Source: Candidatus Eiseniibacteriota bacterium (lineage in GTDB: Bacteria > Eisenbacteria > RBG-16-71-46 > CAIMUX01). From it: a DNA stretch of 53,942 nt. Position numbers and translations under genes: made by a program. The notes under the pieces are model-generated. The model was given only the letters and a program-made list of their open reading frames with translations, was not told the DNA's origin and searched no databases. The stretch is taken from the NCBI GenBank assembly GCA_903844735.1, contig CAIMUX010000137.1, forward strand, positions 1 to 53,942, given 5' to 3'. Of this stretch, positions 25,201 to 32,965 are shown one piece after another. How positions within the stretch are numbered: position 1 is the stretch's first letter; each line of letters opens with the position of its first letter.

Positions 25201-27219
25201 GGGCACCACCCGCGCCGCCTTGATCCGATCGATCGACTCCAGGTCGTTGTCGAAACCGGCGAAGGAGGACGCCAGATCGTCGGCCTGACCCTGCTCCTGT
25301 GGCTGGATCGGCGGCTCCCCGCCCGAGTCCTGAAGTAAGCGCCGGTAGTTGCTCGCACCGGGAAACTGTTGCGCGAGGGGCTCCACCAGGTCCCGGGCGC
25401 CTTTCAGGTCATTCCGTCCTTTGAGATACACGGCCCGCGCCATGACCGCGGCGGCCCGCCCGGGTCCTTTAGCCTCGGCCCGCGTGATGAGGCTGTCGGC
25501 CAGCGCCTGGTCCCCGCTGTCCATCGCGTGGTACGCCAGTTGGGCGAGGATCTCTGTCGATGCCTCCGGCAACGCTGCGATCCGCCGGATGCGGGGGCGG
25601 ACCTCCGTTCTGGGCGCGACCTTCTTCACTTCCTCGATGATCGCCAATTGATCAAACGCCGCGTTCGGAGAAATGCGATCGATCCGGTTGGCCAACTCCA
25701 GCACGCCCTCCGGATCCTGCTGGAGGGCCAGCCATCGCATGGCGGTGCGGAGGATTGAAGTATCCCGGGGGTGAATCGCGGCGGCTCGCTCGATCAGGCG
25801 CCGGCAGCGGCCATGGTCGCCACGGCGCACGGCGGAGGTGGCCATGTCTACCAGGACCATGGACGCATCGCCGCGCCCCATCCCCCGCACCGCCTCGGAG
25901 ACGGCCAGGGTGTCCCCGACTCGCTCTCCCAAACTTCGTCGCAGCTTGGCATCCGCCTCAAACTCCACCCCGGCCGCCCGCAGCGAGTCGAGCACTGCCA
26001 GCGCGGCCTGCGGATCGTCCACCTCGAGCCCGTCGATCCGGCGGCGAATCCAGTTCCCCGGAGACTCACGGCGCAGGCTGTCGAGGCATGCCTGGGCCCG
26101 CGTCTGGTCCCCGAGCAGCATCTGCTTGTTCCGGAAGATGCCGACATCCCAGGGATCGAGCGTCTCCCCCCAGGACCGCGCGAGGCGTTCCTCCAAGGCA
26201 GGACGGTCTCCGGCGTCGACGGCGTAGAGGGCACGCATCGTCCAGCAGGTGCCATCGCAGCAGCCGGTCGACGCCAGGAAAGAGTCGGAAAGGGCGGGCC
26301 GCAGATCCTCCTGCAGTACCCCCGCGAGCCGCCCGGTCCAGCGGGCGCGGGCCAGGGACGGCGGCTCTGCCGTTACCCGCCGCCGGAGGAACTCCTGCGC
26401 CTCGGCGGACGGCAGGGACTGGCTGACCCACCAAGCCACGGGCCCGCAGAGCCCGAGGTGGAAGAGAGGATCCCGAGAGTCGATACGTTGCCAGAGACCT
26501 TCGACGCCTTCCAGCGTAAGGGCGACTGTCTCGAGGCTGTCCTCCACCAGTCGCGTCGCCACCTTGTCCGCGAGCCATGGAACCGCGTATCGGCCGAGGA
26601 ACAGCCGGTAAGCCTCGGCCACGGTGGCGTCGGGGTTGGCATCGGGGATGTACCTCCTCCGGGCCAGGTAGCTGAGCACCACCGGCACGACCTCGGAATC
26701 GCCCAGGGCAGCCTGGAAGTCGGCCTCGCACTCGGCGCGCGGCCGCAAGAGGACCTCTTTCGCGCGCCCACGATAGTAGAGGATCCAGCCGGAGCCGGGC
26801 CTGAGCTCTAAGGCGCGGTCGAAGTGCGGAAGGGCCGTGGCCACGCGCCCCCGGTAGTATTGGAGCAGCGCCCGCAGAAACTCCACCTCGGGTTCCGTGA
26901 CCTTCAGACCTGCAGGCAGAAAGCCGGTCCCCGCCGGAGGAAGCGTGGCCAGGGCACTTTCCAGCCCCCCACAGTCCGAGGCGCGAATCGCATAGTCCCG
27001 AAGGGGATACAAATCGGCAGGATCGAGCCGACGGATTTCCCTGGCCACTTCCGCAAATCGCGCGCCGTCGAAGCGAATGCGGGCGTAGGTCATCTCCGCA
27101 CGAAGCGTGTCGAGATGAGTGACCGGGCGCTCCGGGAGAGACGAGACGTCCATCCCGCGGGCGGGCCCGGGCGCGAAAAGCGCCGCAACGAACATCGCCG
27201 TAGTGACCCATCCGCGCAC
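22285..27219 (-). CDS. Exported TPR protein with DUF3857 and transglutaminase-like domains
   Basis: 1644 aa from GTG 27219, which has AAGGAGG five bases upstream. A signal peptide follows (VRGWVTTAMFVAALFAPGPARG). Residues 40-640 are TPR-like helical repeats (YYRGRVATALPHFDRALELR; ADSLITRAEAKGPGRAAAV). DUF3857 begins near SIDRIKAARVVPDSFPGHDA and includes PDGSVTEVPRSDIIVSGA and LPGLRVGSILDVVW. The transglutaminase-like core has Cys in TRGFGDCKDMVALLAAMLDA (about residue 960), His in FINHVLLYLP and Asp in YDATLGDS, so the triad is complete. A second TPR block closes the protein (NPLNHMICNNLAWGYVLAGR; MRNTLGALYARRGEWSRARD). Such proteins are periplasmic or surface proteins common in Bacteroidetes-like phyla; function unknown. 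Confidence 0.85.
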   Translation of the reverse strand: MRGWVTTAMFVAALFAPGPARGMDVSSLPERPVTHLDTLRAEMTYARIRFDGARFAEVAREIRRLDPADLYPLRDYAIRASDCGGLESALATLPPAGTGFLPAGLKVTEPEVEFLRALLQYYRGRVATALPHFDRALELRPGSGWILYYRGRAKEVLLRPRAECEADFQAALGDSEVVPVVLSYLARRRYIPDANPDATVAEAYRLFLGRYAVPWLADKVATRLVEDSLETVALTLEGVEGLWQRIDSRDPLFHLGLCGPVAWWVSQSLPSAEAQEFLRRRVTAEPPSLARARWTGRLAGVLQEDLRPALSDSFLASTGCCDGTCWTMRALYAVDAGDRPALEERLARSWGETLDPWDVGIFRNKQMLLGDQTRAQACLDSLRRESPGNWIRRRIDGLEVDDPQAALAVLDSLRAAGVEFEADAKLRRSLGERVGDTLAVSEAVRGMGRGDASMVLVDMATSAVRRGDHGRCRRLIERAAAIHPRDTSILRTAMRWLALQQDPEGVLELANRIDRISPNAAFDQLAIIEEVKKVAPRTEVRPRIRRIAALPEASTEILAQLAYHAMDSGDQALADSLITRAEAKGPGRAAAVMARAVYLKGRNDLKGARDLVEPLAQQFPGASNYRRLLQDSGGEPPIQPQEQGQADDLASSFAGFDNDLESIDRIKAARVVPDSFPGHDAVILEERVSVVIGRLDRYPVRTHRTVQILREEALERHQPFRISFLPMDGAPEIRAARVIQPDGSVTEVPRSDIIVSGATEGGTVNDAKVLVIPLPGLRVGSILDVVWDHVESGMLASGWSMRYLPGDYAPVRVSGFDVKALPGLRLSVRQEETVPAPATSTETGWEFRRWTWKDLPAIRPEAASLGVYRDYPWVGISTHASWDQLFDPYRKEFWERAVISGDTRRFVAELIRGSRNDEETFARIRGYLAGHVKYLAIEIGRGRIVPTPADTVLTRGFGDCKDMVALLAAMLDAAGVESSPTLLSSRSDADLRRDFAEPEFINHVLLYLPTLRSGTFYDATLGDSCRVGLPPSLAGESALILPRNAPAVFTTLPAARAEDHGMATEIDLYPVSDQFADVRVRSTYRGVGASVMRQALGAADTAAVAGFVEREFLPSRWSTLLRRSWKTERDDCDGVVLSGVFQDTAWASQRHTVGFSLPTRVPFFTIEFPEAEEREHAVRLEAPFSSTGVIRLHAGADWEPVPQLPTVTVTGPGYTGRIDAKEQRDGEDHWVEVRQAFTLDRQNFSVEEYRAFRKDWIRFLVGVFQSYRYRRVPDEAKTKRIEAYAAAHPEDGIFAVNAAGEILGADMGGEGDAGKERRNLVRRLLQAPATSPDAGPEAFLYLAFIAMKDGTYQRADSLLAAASARALGDPMILNQCRLSKRQLGRVDQEVELLGRLRERGGRGVDLALVEDLYTLDRPDDARAVEERFFALNSLESDTTEMLEARYLGWKARSERTEAEKALADLAARSDPDTRRTLESDFYIQYGDVEKAIPLLEKMWDDNPLNHMICNNLAWGYVLAGRNLDRADDLLESSIMLAPDDVSMRNTLGALYARRGEWSRARDLFRDVRDSDDRPQTFLVNEFFIGICEWELGRKEEARSRWQTVVERGAGAPRERDWVEKSRQCLERADQGREILSVIFFGVGE

Positions 27220-27552
27220 GGCACCCTCCTTGGCCGGTCTCGGGCTGCCGGCATCGCACCTGAAGACCTCTGGCGAGAAGACCCGGGTAGGTCGCTCCCG
27301 GAAACCCGGGACCGTCGTCTTACACGACTGGGCCCGCACGGTCCCGTATCCTGCCTCGGGCGATTCGCGTCGTCTATCACCTAGGTGCGTGGCGGATGGG
27401 GTTCAGAGGGAAATTCATTCCAACCATGGTGCGTTGGACATTTGCTGTGATGCGGCTTCGTGGCGGAAAGCACGCACCGGGAACAGGACCGAAAGGGATG
27501 GATCCTCGCTATGGGAGGCTCGGACCTCGTCGATCTACCACGTGGGGTCAGC
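27220..27552. other. Non-coding stretch upstream of the DUF3857 gene
   Basis: It holds the Shine-Dalgarno and presumably the promoter of the minus-strand DUF3857 gene. A pair of cccggg arms around 27280-27310 could form a weak hairpin. I see no gene and no clear promoter hexamers. Confidence 0.4.
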
Positions 27553-27810
27553 TCACTCGCCGACCGCGGCTGAGGCCACGGGAACCATCTCCGCAAGCAG
27601 GGTCTCGGGAGCAATGTCCTGCTCGTTGGGCCAGGTCACCGCACCAAACAGAATGCCGACCTGATTGAAGTAGTGCTCGTCCCGAAGCTCGCGAAGAACG
27701 CCGCGGTCCAGATAGGGCTTCAGGTCAAACACCCCCCGGCGCCCGTCCATAATCTCAACATAGATGCGGAAATCGGCCAACGGCTTGACAAGTGTCACAT
27801 CCCAATACAT
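27553..27810 (-). CDS. DUF2442 protein
   Basis: 85 aa: MYWDVTLVKPLADFRIYVEI, then MDGRRGVFDLKPYL, and GVLFGAVTWP-type text (VGILFGAVTWPNEQDIAPET). The W…V.PL.D..L.V.F..G....D..P.L and V.W.NG.DI.PE patterns define DUF2442. GAGG lies upstream of ATG 27810. It follows the DUF4160 gene by 8 bases. DUF4160-DUF2442 pairs are very common in mobile bacterial DNA and behave like toxin-antitoxin modules in layout, but no activity is established. Confidence 0.88.
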   Translation of the reverse strand: MYWDVTLVKPLADFRIYVEIMDGRRGVFDLKPYLDRGVLRELRDEHYFNQVGILFGAVTWPNEQDIAPETLLAEMVPVASAAVGE

Positions 27811-27818
27811 AGGAAACC

Positions 27819-28085
27819 TCACAAGGGAGAGATTTTGTATGGGGTCTCGCCACTGACAGCAAGGTCCCAATCAGCCATCAGTTCATCACGGTGGATCTCG
27901 ATCCATGCTTGTACCAGGCGCAGCTGTTTGCGCGGTAGTTCACCAGAGAGAATCTCGCCGTCGGGGATGTCGATGGACGCCTCGAACTCGGCGTACTTGG
28001 CATGTATGTGCGGCAGGTTGTGATGCTTGTTGTCGATCAGGAATAGGCGGATGAGTATCCCGTAAAACATTGAAATTACTGGCAT
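27819..28085 (-). CDS. DUF4160 protein
   Basis: 88 aa: MPVISMFYGILIRLFLIDNK, then HHNLPHIHAKYAEFEASIDI, then GELPRKQLRLVQAWIEIHRD and ELMADWDLA. The P.I..F.GI.I..…H..PHIHA.Y.E..A...I..G..L.G.LP..…V..W.…EL...W pattern is diagnostic. Start at ATG 28085. First gene of a two-gene unit with DUF2442. Confidence 0.9.
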   Translation of the reverse strand: MPVISMFYGILIRLFLIDNKHHNLPHIHAKYAEFEASIDIPDGEILSGELPRKQLRLVQAWIEIHRDELMADWDLAVSGETPYKISPL

Positions 28086-28344
28086 GGCCTGCTTACCTGC
28101 TTTCTGCCGTCTGATCCGCCGAACGCCGGGCGCACCGACCGGTCGGTGCCGAAAGACAGACCATCGTCGCCACCCCCAACGAGGCACGGCCGGCACCCTT
28201 CGCCCCACTTCGAGTGGCCACCTACGAGGCTAGCTGAGCTCCGGGGCGCGTTCAAGCGAGTTCACAGCCGGGGATGAGCGCGAGCGCTCGGTTTCATGGC
28301 CCTGCCGCCGCTCCCCAACCCAAATACCCAAGTCATCACCCGAT

Positions 28345-28705
28345 TCGACCCCACCCGCGTATGCGCCAGGCGCGCCTCGATCACATGCTCCCCGGGCCGA
28401 ATCGACCAGCGAACTGAATACGGATACCCGGCCACCTGGTAGGGCGCTCCATCCACGTACCACACAACCTCCGACGTAGGAGGATCCACCACCACCTCCA
28501 AGCCGATGGTCGCCAGGTCCGCCGGGGTTTCCGGATCGCGCAGCAAGCGCGTGCCGATCTCGGGCTGGGTGACCCTGACCTGAACGCCGGGCTCGGTGTC
28601 GCCCGGGCTCCCGGTCGGATGGGCGGGAGCGGTCCGGGCCGAAAGAGAACCAGGCAGCCCGCCCGCGCCGCCCAGGCGGCAACCCGAAGGCGGCGCCACA
28701 GCGCA
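28345..28705 (-). pseudogene. Displaced copy of the 3' end of pbpC
   Basis: About 360 bases, roughly 93% identical to 33880-34240, the end of pbpC. It encodes the BiPBP_C-like β-domain (VQVRVTQPEIGTRLLRD; SEVVWYVDGAPYQVAGYPYS; RPGEHVIEARLAHTRVGSN). The final residues diverge (RVMTWVFGLG instead of RVRIWVE). No start belongs to it; the upstream part is replaced by the end of an AAA_14/DUF4143 gene. Confidence 0.85.
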
Positions 28706-28724
28706 CCGAGCGGCTCGGTGCGGA

Positions 28725-29133
28725 TCAGCCGCCCACCGTTGGTACGTCAGGAAAGGCAACTCCCAGCAATCGATCCAACTGCCCGATAGCGTACAGCGGA
28801 AGCGACAACAGCTTCACCATGCGCTCTTCTCCCGGCAGTTTCACGTCCTCGAGCACGGCCGAACCGGTGTGAAGAGGTCTTCCCCGGTCGAACGGCGCTC
28901 CCCTTCAAGACCGACAGTTCTTCCAGCGATCGCTGCGGATCCTGCTGCGAGAACAGGCTGTGCAGATCCTGCTCGCGCTCCAGGTCCACGGTCACGACGG
29001 ATTCGAAGTGTGCTGCGCCCCAGGCCTCGATCAGGTACGTCTTGCCGACTTGGCGCGCACCGCGGACGACCAGAGGCTTGCGGCCGGGCCGAATCTGCCA
29101 TGCGGACAAGTGGTCTTCAGCGGTTCTCTTCAT
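28725..29133 (-). pseudogene. AAA_14/DUF4143-type ATPase with internal deletion
   Basis: The N-terminus is intact from ATG 29133: MKRTAEDHLSAWQIRPGRKP, Walker A GARQVGKTYLIEAWG, and FESVVTVDLEREQDLHSLF. After about 75 residues the sequence jumps, in another frame, to an authentic C-terminus (EERMVKLLSLPLYAIGQLDR, LLGVAF) ending at stop 28725. A normal member has about 400-450 residues, so roughly 300 are lost, including Walker B and DUF4143. Non-functional. Confidence 0.7.
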
Positions 29134-29602
29134 AGTGGGTTGTATTTTTGGCCGGGACTCCGCTGAAAGACAATTGGATTTGGGCACCTGCCGTGTCAGA
29201 GCCGAGTGCCGACCGTCCATCGCCGGTCCGGATTCGCTCTGGCGGGAACTTCGCTCTCTGTGGTCGAGGCTGTGGTGTATCGAGCCACCGCACCACGTTA
29301 CGCATTCCATCGCAACAGGTTGCGACCTTCGACGATCCCGAGTCTGTGGACGGATGGCCGCGGTACGTTGAAAAGGAACCGTCGGCCGGGATGCCCGCCA
29401 CCTCGGCCACCGCGGAGCACCAGACCCGGAGCTCCTGGTAGAGGGCGGCATCGGCAGCGCTCAGCAGGTCGCCTTGCGGACCGCCTCGCGAATCGCCCCG
29501 CGGGTCGGCACCCGTGGATGGGTCCCCCGCTACCGCCCCCCCCAGGCAAAGCCGCGGACGCCGGTAGCGTTGTCGGTTCGTGGGTCATCAGTTCGGAAGC
29601 TG
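29134..29602. other. Stretch without a supportable gene
   Basis: Short overlapping frames only. On the minus strand around 29390-29470 the string AALYQELRVWCSAVAEVAGI faintly recalls an HRDC-type or other helical fragment, too short to name. No promoter or RNA structure is obvious until the hairpins beginning at 29603. Confidence 0.3.
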
Positions 29603-29748
29603 GCCTTGCGCAGCTCTTCGGCTGCGCAAGGCTCTCGGCTCATGCGGAAATGATCTCGTCCGCGCAATCCGAAAGCGGGGCGCCTCACGGCGCCCCTCGG
29701 GGCGGCCGGCCCCTGGCCGTCACGGGGCTACGCCCCTCCTTGACGGCC
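29603..29748. repeat. Cluster of three perfect inverted repeats
   Basis: Hairpin 1 (29603-29632) has a 12-bp perfect stem, gccttgcgcagc / gctgcgcaaggc, loop tcttcg. Hairpin 2 (29677-29696) has an 8-bp stem, ggggcgcc / ggcgcccc, loop tcac. Hairpin 3 (29715-29748) is nested: outer stem ggccgtca / tgacggcc around inner stem ggggc / gcccc. None is followed by a U-run. They lie about 60-200 bases beyond the stop of the SUMF1-like gene at 29811 and could be 3' mRNA structures, a REP-type element or a small RNA. Confidence 0.6.
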
Positions 29749-29810
29749 CTGGTCCGACCACCCTGGTTTTCAGAGCGCGACAAAGGGAACAAGTGTAAGA
29801 GTACAAAGGG

Positions 29811-30737
29811 TCATGGGGCAGTCCTGGAGAGACGCAGACCGAGCTCGTTGTAGATGCCGCCGGGGCCGCCGCTGCCGCGACCCGCAGACCGGCAGCCCCG
29901 CGCGTCGTCGCCCCAACTACCGCCGCGCCCGACGCGGGACGAGCCGGACGCGGGACCGGTCGGATCCGTCAACGGTCCCGCAGGATACGTTCCGTACCAG
30001 TCCCAACACCACTCAAACACATTCCCGTGCATATCCTTCAGGCCCCACGCATTCGCAGCCTTGCCGCCCACATCGTGGGACGTGCTCGAGGCATTGCCGC
30101 AATACCAACCAACCTGGTCGAGGTTCGGGTCCAACGGCGAGCAGATGAGGTTCGTGATGGCCCCGTTGCAGAACGCCGTCGTGCTCGTCGCCCGGCAGGC
30201 ATACTCCGATTCGGCTTCGGTCAGCAGGCGATACCCATTGGCGGCCTGATTCCAGGTCACCGTGGCGCTGGCGATGTGATTCCCGCTGTAGCTCGCGCCC
30301 GCGATCGTGTAGACAGGCGTATACCCATCGAGTGTGGACCGCTGGTTGCAATAGCTCACGGCATCGTACCAAGTCAAAGTCTCCACCGGACGATTCACGC
30401 CCGAGAAGTAGGACGTGTTCCAGCCCATCACCGCCAGCCACTCCGACTGCGTCACCTCGTACGTGGAAACGTAGATCGCCTTCGTCAAGGTCACCTCGTG
30501 CTGCGTCTCGGCGGAGTAGCGCCCCGGCTCACTCGTCGGGCTGCCCATCGTGAACGTGCCCGCAGGAATCAGGACCATGCCGTCATCGGAGAACGTCACA
30601 CTATCAACATCAGCCAGAAAGTGCCTCTCTACGGTCGCCCCCTTATGGATCTGCATTCTCCACTCGCCCTGACTCACCGACGCTCCGAACACCAGGCACA
30701 GACCGAGGCCCAGAATCAAACCCATGAACCACTTCAT
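29811..30737 (-). CDS. Exported SUMF1/FGE-type (formylglycine-generating enzyme-like) protein
   Basis: 308 aa. A signal peptide MKWFMGLILGLGLCLVFGAS is followed by a short β-module (WRMQIHKGATVERHFLADVD, SVTF) also hinted at in the protein at 30886. Then the FGE-sulfatase domain: MVLIPAGTFTMGSPTSEPGR, YEVTQSEWLAVMGWN, PVETLTWYDAVSYCNQ, NGYRLLTEAESEYACRA, KDMHGNVFEWCWDWYGTYPA, and SSRVGRGGSWGDDARGCRSA. The family fold is secure. Most bacterial exported members are not sulfatase-activating enzymes and are probably binding or structural proteins. AGGGAG precedes ATG 30737. The upstream leader is shared with a broken paralogue (33262-33767). Confidence 0.9.
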   Translation of the reverse strand: MKWFMGLILGLGLCLVFGASVSQGEWRMQIHKGATVERHFLADVDSVTFSDDGMVLIPAGTFTMGSPTSEPGRYSAETQHEVTLTKAIYVSTYEVTQSEWLAVMGWNTSYFSGVNRPVETLTWYDAVSYCNQRSTLDGYTPVYTIAGASYSGNHIASATVTWNQAANGYRLLTEAESEYACRATSTTAFCNGAITNLICSPLDPNLDQVGWYCGNASSTSHDVGGKAANAWGLKDMHGNVFEWCWDWYGTYPAGPLTDPTGPASGSSRVGRGGSWGDDARGCRSAGRGSGGPGGIYNELGLRLSRTAP

Positions 30738-30774
30738 CGTGGTGCTCCCTTCTCTGTTGGTTGCGGCTTCCTCG

Positions 30775-30821
30775 TTCGCCCTGTCCCCGCAGGGGGGACC
30801 AGGGATCGAGACCGTCGGGAC
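30775..30821 (-). promoter_or_regulatory. Conserved hairpin leader of the SUMF1-like genes, copy 1
   Basis: 47 bases identical to 33805-33851, each about 40 bases upstream of a SUMF1-like start. On the minus strand it contains CCCTGGTCCCC-CCTGC-GGGGACAGGG, a 10-bp stem with one bulged G. Exact conservation while the coding parts differ by 10-15% suggests selection on RNA or DNA structure, or recent conversion. Confidence 0.55.
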
Positions 30822-30822
30822 G

Positions 30823-30880
30823 CGCTGCTATTCTGAATTCTGAATCCTGACTCCTGAATTCTGCCTACTGGGTAGCAGCG
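30823..30880. repeat. Heptamer tandem repeat inside an inverted repeat
   Basis: Five 7-base units, attctga attctga atcctga ctcctga attctgc (30830-30864), are enclosed by an 8-bp inverted repeat, cgctgcta (30823-30830) and tagcagcg (30873-30880). It begins 5 bases after the stop of the secreted protein at 30886. Heptamer arrays of this TTCTGAA-like type (STRR) are known from cyanobacteria and other phyla. Confidence 0.65.
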
Positions 30881-30885
30881 GGTTA

Positions 30886-31491
30886 TCAAGGCAACAGGAT
30901 CATCCGCCGACTCTCGTCCACACCCGCTGCGGTGAGCTGATAGAAGTAGATCCCGCTGCTGGCTTTCACACCCGCGTCGTCCCGGCCATCCCAGCTCGCG
31001 GTGTGCCGCCCGGCTGCGCGGGTGTCCTTCACCAGACTCCGGATCTGCCGCCCGTTCACACCGTAGATCACGAGCTCCGCCGGACCGGCCGTGGGCAGAT
31101 CAAAGGCAATGCTCGTCTCCCCCCACGGGGACACGGCGGGAGAGAACGGGTTCGGTTGATTCTGGAAAAGGTGGACGGCCTTCACGAGTGCCGCCGCGTC
31201 CCGAGGATCGACCACGCCGGAGTTGGCCGGCGACCAGAGGAACTCGATCCGCACGACCGTCGCCGCGCCATAGCGTTCGGTGCCGCCGGCATGCACCACC
31301 ACCAGCGTGTCACCCTCGAAGCCGATCCGACTCAAGTCATTGACGGGATAGTTCGCCATCCCGCCCCCGACCAGCCGGACCGAGAGCCACGGGACAGCCG
31401 CGCGCGCGGGGGGCGCCGCCCCGAGGAAGGCCAGGAGCACCAAAGCCATCCACACAAGACACAGAACTTGGGACCGTGATGTTCGTCTCAT
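30886..31491 (-). CDS. Secreted protein with FlgD-like C-terminal sorting domain
   Basis: 201 aa. Signal peptide: MRRTSRSQVLCLVWMALVLL followed by AFLGAAPPARA. A short β-region (VNDLSRIGFEGDTLVVVHAG) is followed by a linker with the classic LFQNQPNPFSP. The FlgD Ig-like C-terminus ends the protein: TSIAFDLPTAGPAELVIYGV, GRQIRSLV, GRHTASWDGRDDAGVKASSG, and IYFYQL. This tail directs surface attachment or secretion in many FCB-related phyla. ATG 31491 has GGAGG upstream, preferred over GTG 31497. The N-terminal part is too short to be an enzyme, so it may be mainly a carrier or anchor protein. Confidence 0.85.
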   Translation of the reverse strand: MRRTSRSQVLCLVWMALVLLAFLGAAPPARAAVPWLSVRLVGGGMANYPVNDLSRIGFEGDTLVVVHAGGTERYGAATVVRIEFLWSPANSGVVDPRDAAALVKAVHLFQNQPNPFSPAVSPWGETSIAFDLPTAGPAELVIYGVNGRQIRSLVKDTRAAGRHTASWDGRDDAGVKASSGIYFYQLTAAGVDESRRMILLP

Positions 31492-32186
31492 CGTCACCTC
31501 CGGTGGAAAATAGAAGCCGCCGCGCCGGATCGCAATCCGGTATGAGCATTAGACTATGGCGGGGGGGGTGAGAGTAACGCCAAGGGGTATCGTCGGTCGA
31601 GCGGCTGTTTTCGGGGGAGCCTGGTTCGGGGCAGACTGCCGTCTCCCGGGCATCGAAGCTCCGCACCGCCGCCTTCTTCATTGAGAACAGCGCGCCCGGG
31701 CGGCTCTCGGGCGACAGAGTCGGCGGGCGGGCTGAGGCCATGCAATGGCCGTTTCGGGCCGGACGAAGACCACCTGGGCGGATCACAACCCGAGACGGGG
31801 AAAGCCTCGAGTAAGCAATTCGTTGCCCCGGTATGTGTTGTGGCTATGACCCCCCTCTCTCTCGGGGGTCGGTTCTCAAATATTGCGGATGCACACCACG
31901 ATGATGCGGCAGGGCCACGAGGGCGGTAAAGGCCTCGACCGAATAGCCACGACGCCCGGCGGACACTTCGCGCAACGACTACGAGCCGGGGCCGGCCGGT
32001 CTGTTTTCGCCCTGGTCCGGCTGGATGCCCGGCCAGGTGTTCGGCGACGGGGCTGCGGGTGCTCTTCGTGGCTTCCCCCGCAGAGAAGCACGGCGGGATC
32101 GAGCGAAACAATCCGCTGAGAAGGCACCCCCGTCGGGTGCTATGCTGTCAGGGGTGACGCTGTGGGAGAAGAGCAGACGAGAAGAA
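31492..32186. other. ~700 bases without a supportable gene
   Basis: Frames on both strands here are proline/arginine-rich and lack family similarity. A run of nine g at about 31559-31567 and low-complexity GC are seen. The right end should hold the promoter of the DUF4258/DUF2283 pair, with a possible extended -10 TGC-TATGCT at 32138-32146. Confidence 0.35.
32138..32146 (+). promoter_or_regulatory. Possible extended -10 for the DUF4258/DUF2283 pair
   Basis: TGC-TATGCT lies about 40 bases before the DUF4258 start, at a suitable distance and matching the extended -10 pattern seen before the giant genes. No convincing -35. Confidence 0.3.
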
Positions 32187-32462
32187 ATGGCCGGACGTGT
32201 AACTGAATACATGATCAGCCGACACGCCGCCCTCCAGATGCAACGGCGTGGGCTTGACGAGGCGATCGTCCGGAGCGTGTTGTTGACGCCTGGACAGCGT
32301 GAAGTTGTGCGATCGGGACGAGTTGTGATGCAGTCACGCGTCGAGTTCCCGAACGGAATCTACATAGTTCGAGTGTTCGTCGACATCGATCGATGTCCCG
32401 CGGAGGTCGTCACCGCGTATCGTACAAACAAAATCGAGAAGTACTGGAGATCTGAACCATGA
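32187..32462 (+). CDS. DUF4258 protein
   Basis: 91 aa: YMISRHAALQMQRRGLDEAI, VRSVLLTPGQREVVRSGRVV, VEFPNGIYIVRVFVDI and EVVTAYRTNKIEKYW. The SxHA..M..RGI....V...L..P……G……R…….VV..…V.T.Y.T.+..KY pattern is that of DUF4258, related to RelE-like/BrnT-type folds. Start at ATG 32187 with GAGAAG upstream; ATG 32211 is possible. The stop overlaps the next gene by ATGA. DUF4258-DUF2283 is a recurring two-gene unit in accessory DNA, presumably toxin-antitoxin-like. Confidence 0.88.
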   Translation: MAGRVTEYMISRHAALQMQRRGLDEAIVRSVLLTPGQREVVRSGRVVMQSRVEFPNGIYIVRVFVDIDRCPAEVVTAYRTNKIEKYWRSEP

Positions 32463-32659
32463 AAGTCACCTATGATGCCAAGACCGACACCCTGACCGTT
32501 ATCCTGAGAGAGGGTGTCAGCGTATCCGAAAGCGATGAGGACAAGCCGGGCGTGATCCTCGATTACGACGACTGCGGGAACTTGCTGTCACTCGAGATCC
32601 TGGACGCCTCCCGGCGCGTCACCGAAGCGCGCAGGATCGAATACCAGATGACGGAGTAG
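32459..32659 (+). CDS. DUF2283 protein
   Basis: 66 aa: MKVTYDAKTDTLTVILREGV, SVSESDEDKPGVILDYDDCG, and NLLSLEILDASRRV. This is the standard DUF2283 pattern (M...YD...D.L.I.…...S.E..PGVI.DYD..G..+.+EILDAS). ATG 32459 overlaps the DUF4258 stop. Probably the antitoxin-like partner. Confidence 0.9.
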   Translation: MKVTYDAKTDTLTVILREGVSVSESDEDKPGVILDYDDCGNLLSLEILDASRRVTEARRIEYQMTE

Positions 32660-32689
32660 TCTGCGGGCAGGCAGAGCCTCCGCAAAGGC

Positions 32690-32965
32690 GATGGTGGCCC
32701 GGTCCGCCGGGGTCTCGAGATCACCCGGCAGCCGGGTCCGCGCCGCCCGAACGGCAGGGCATCGGCTACGTCTATCTTGGGACGAAGGCCGACGCACGCG
32801 ATCGGCGTGTCCCGGCGGACCGTTGCGCGCGTCCCCGGTGATACTCCGGTTGGCCACACAGGCATTCATCGTTTCGCCGCCCGGGGGAAGCCATCCGACA
32901 AACACCTGGTTGCAGTCGAGTGGGGCCAAACTGCCGGTGAGAGCGCAGACCCTTCACGCGACAAC
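32690..32965 (-). pseudogene. Displaced internal fragment of pbpC
   Basis: Homologous to 34190-34460. The minus frame reads DCNQVFVGWLPPGGETMNAC, then VANRSITGDARNG, matching DCNQVFVEWFPPGGEPMDAC in the intact gene. Frameshifts follow (LPGDLETPADRATI appears in another frame). It lies immediately after the DUF2283 gene and is another product of pbpC 3'-end duplication. From 32966 to 33261 I see no supportable gene. Confidence 0.7.

Noticed and set aside
29390-29480. HRDC-domain fragment on the minus strand
   Set aside because: About 25 residues (ALYQELRVWCSAVAEVAG) look vaguely similar, but that is too short and nothing continues it.
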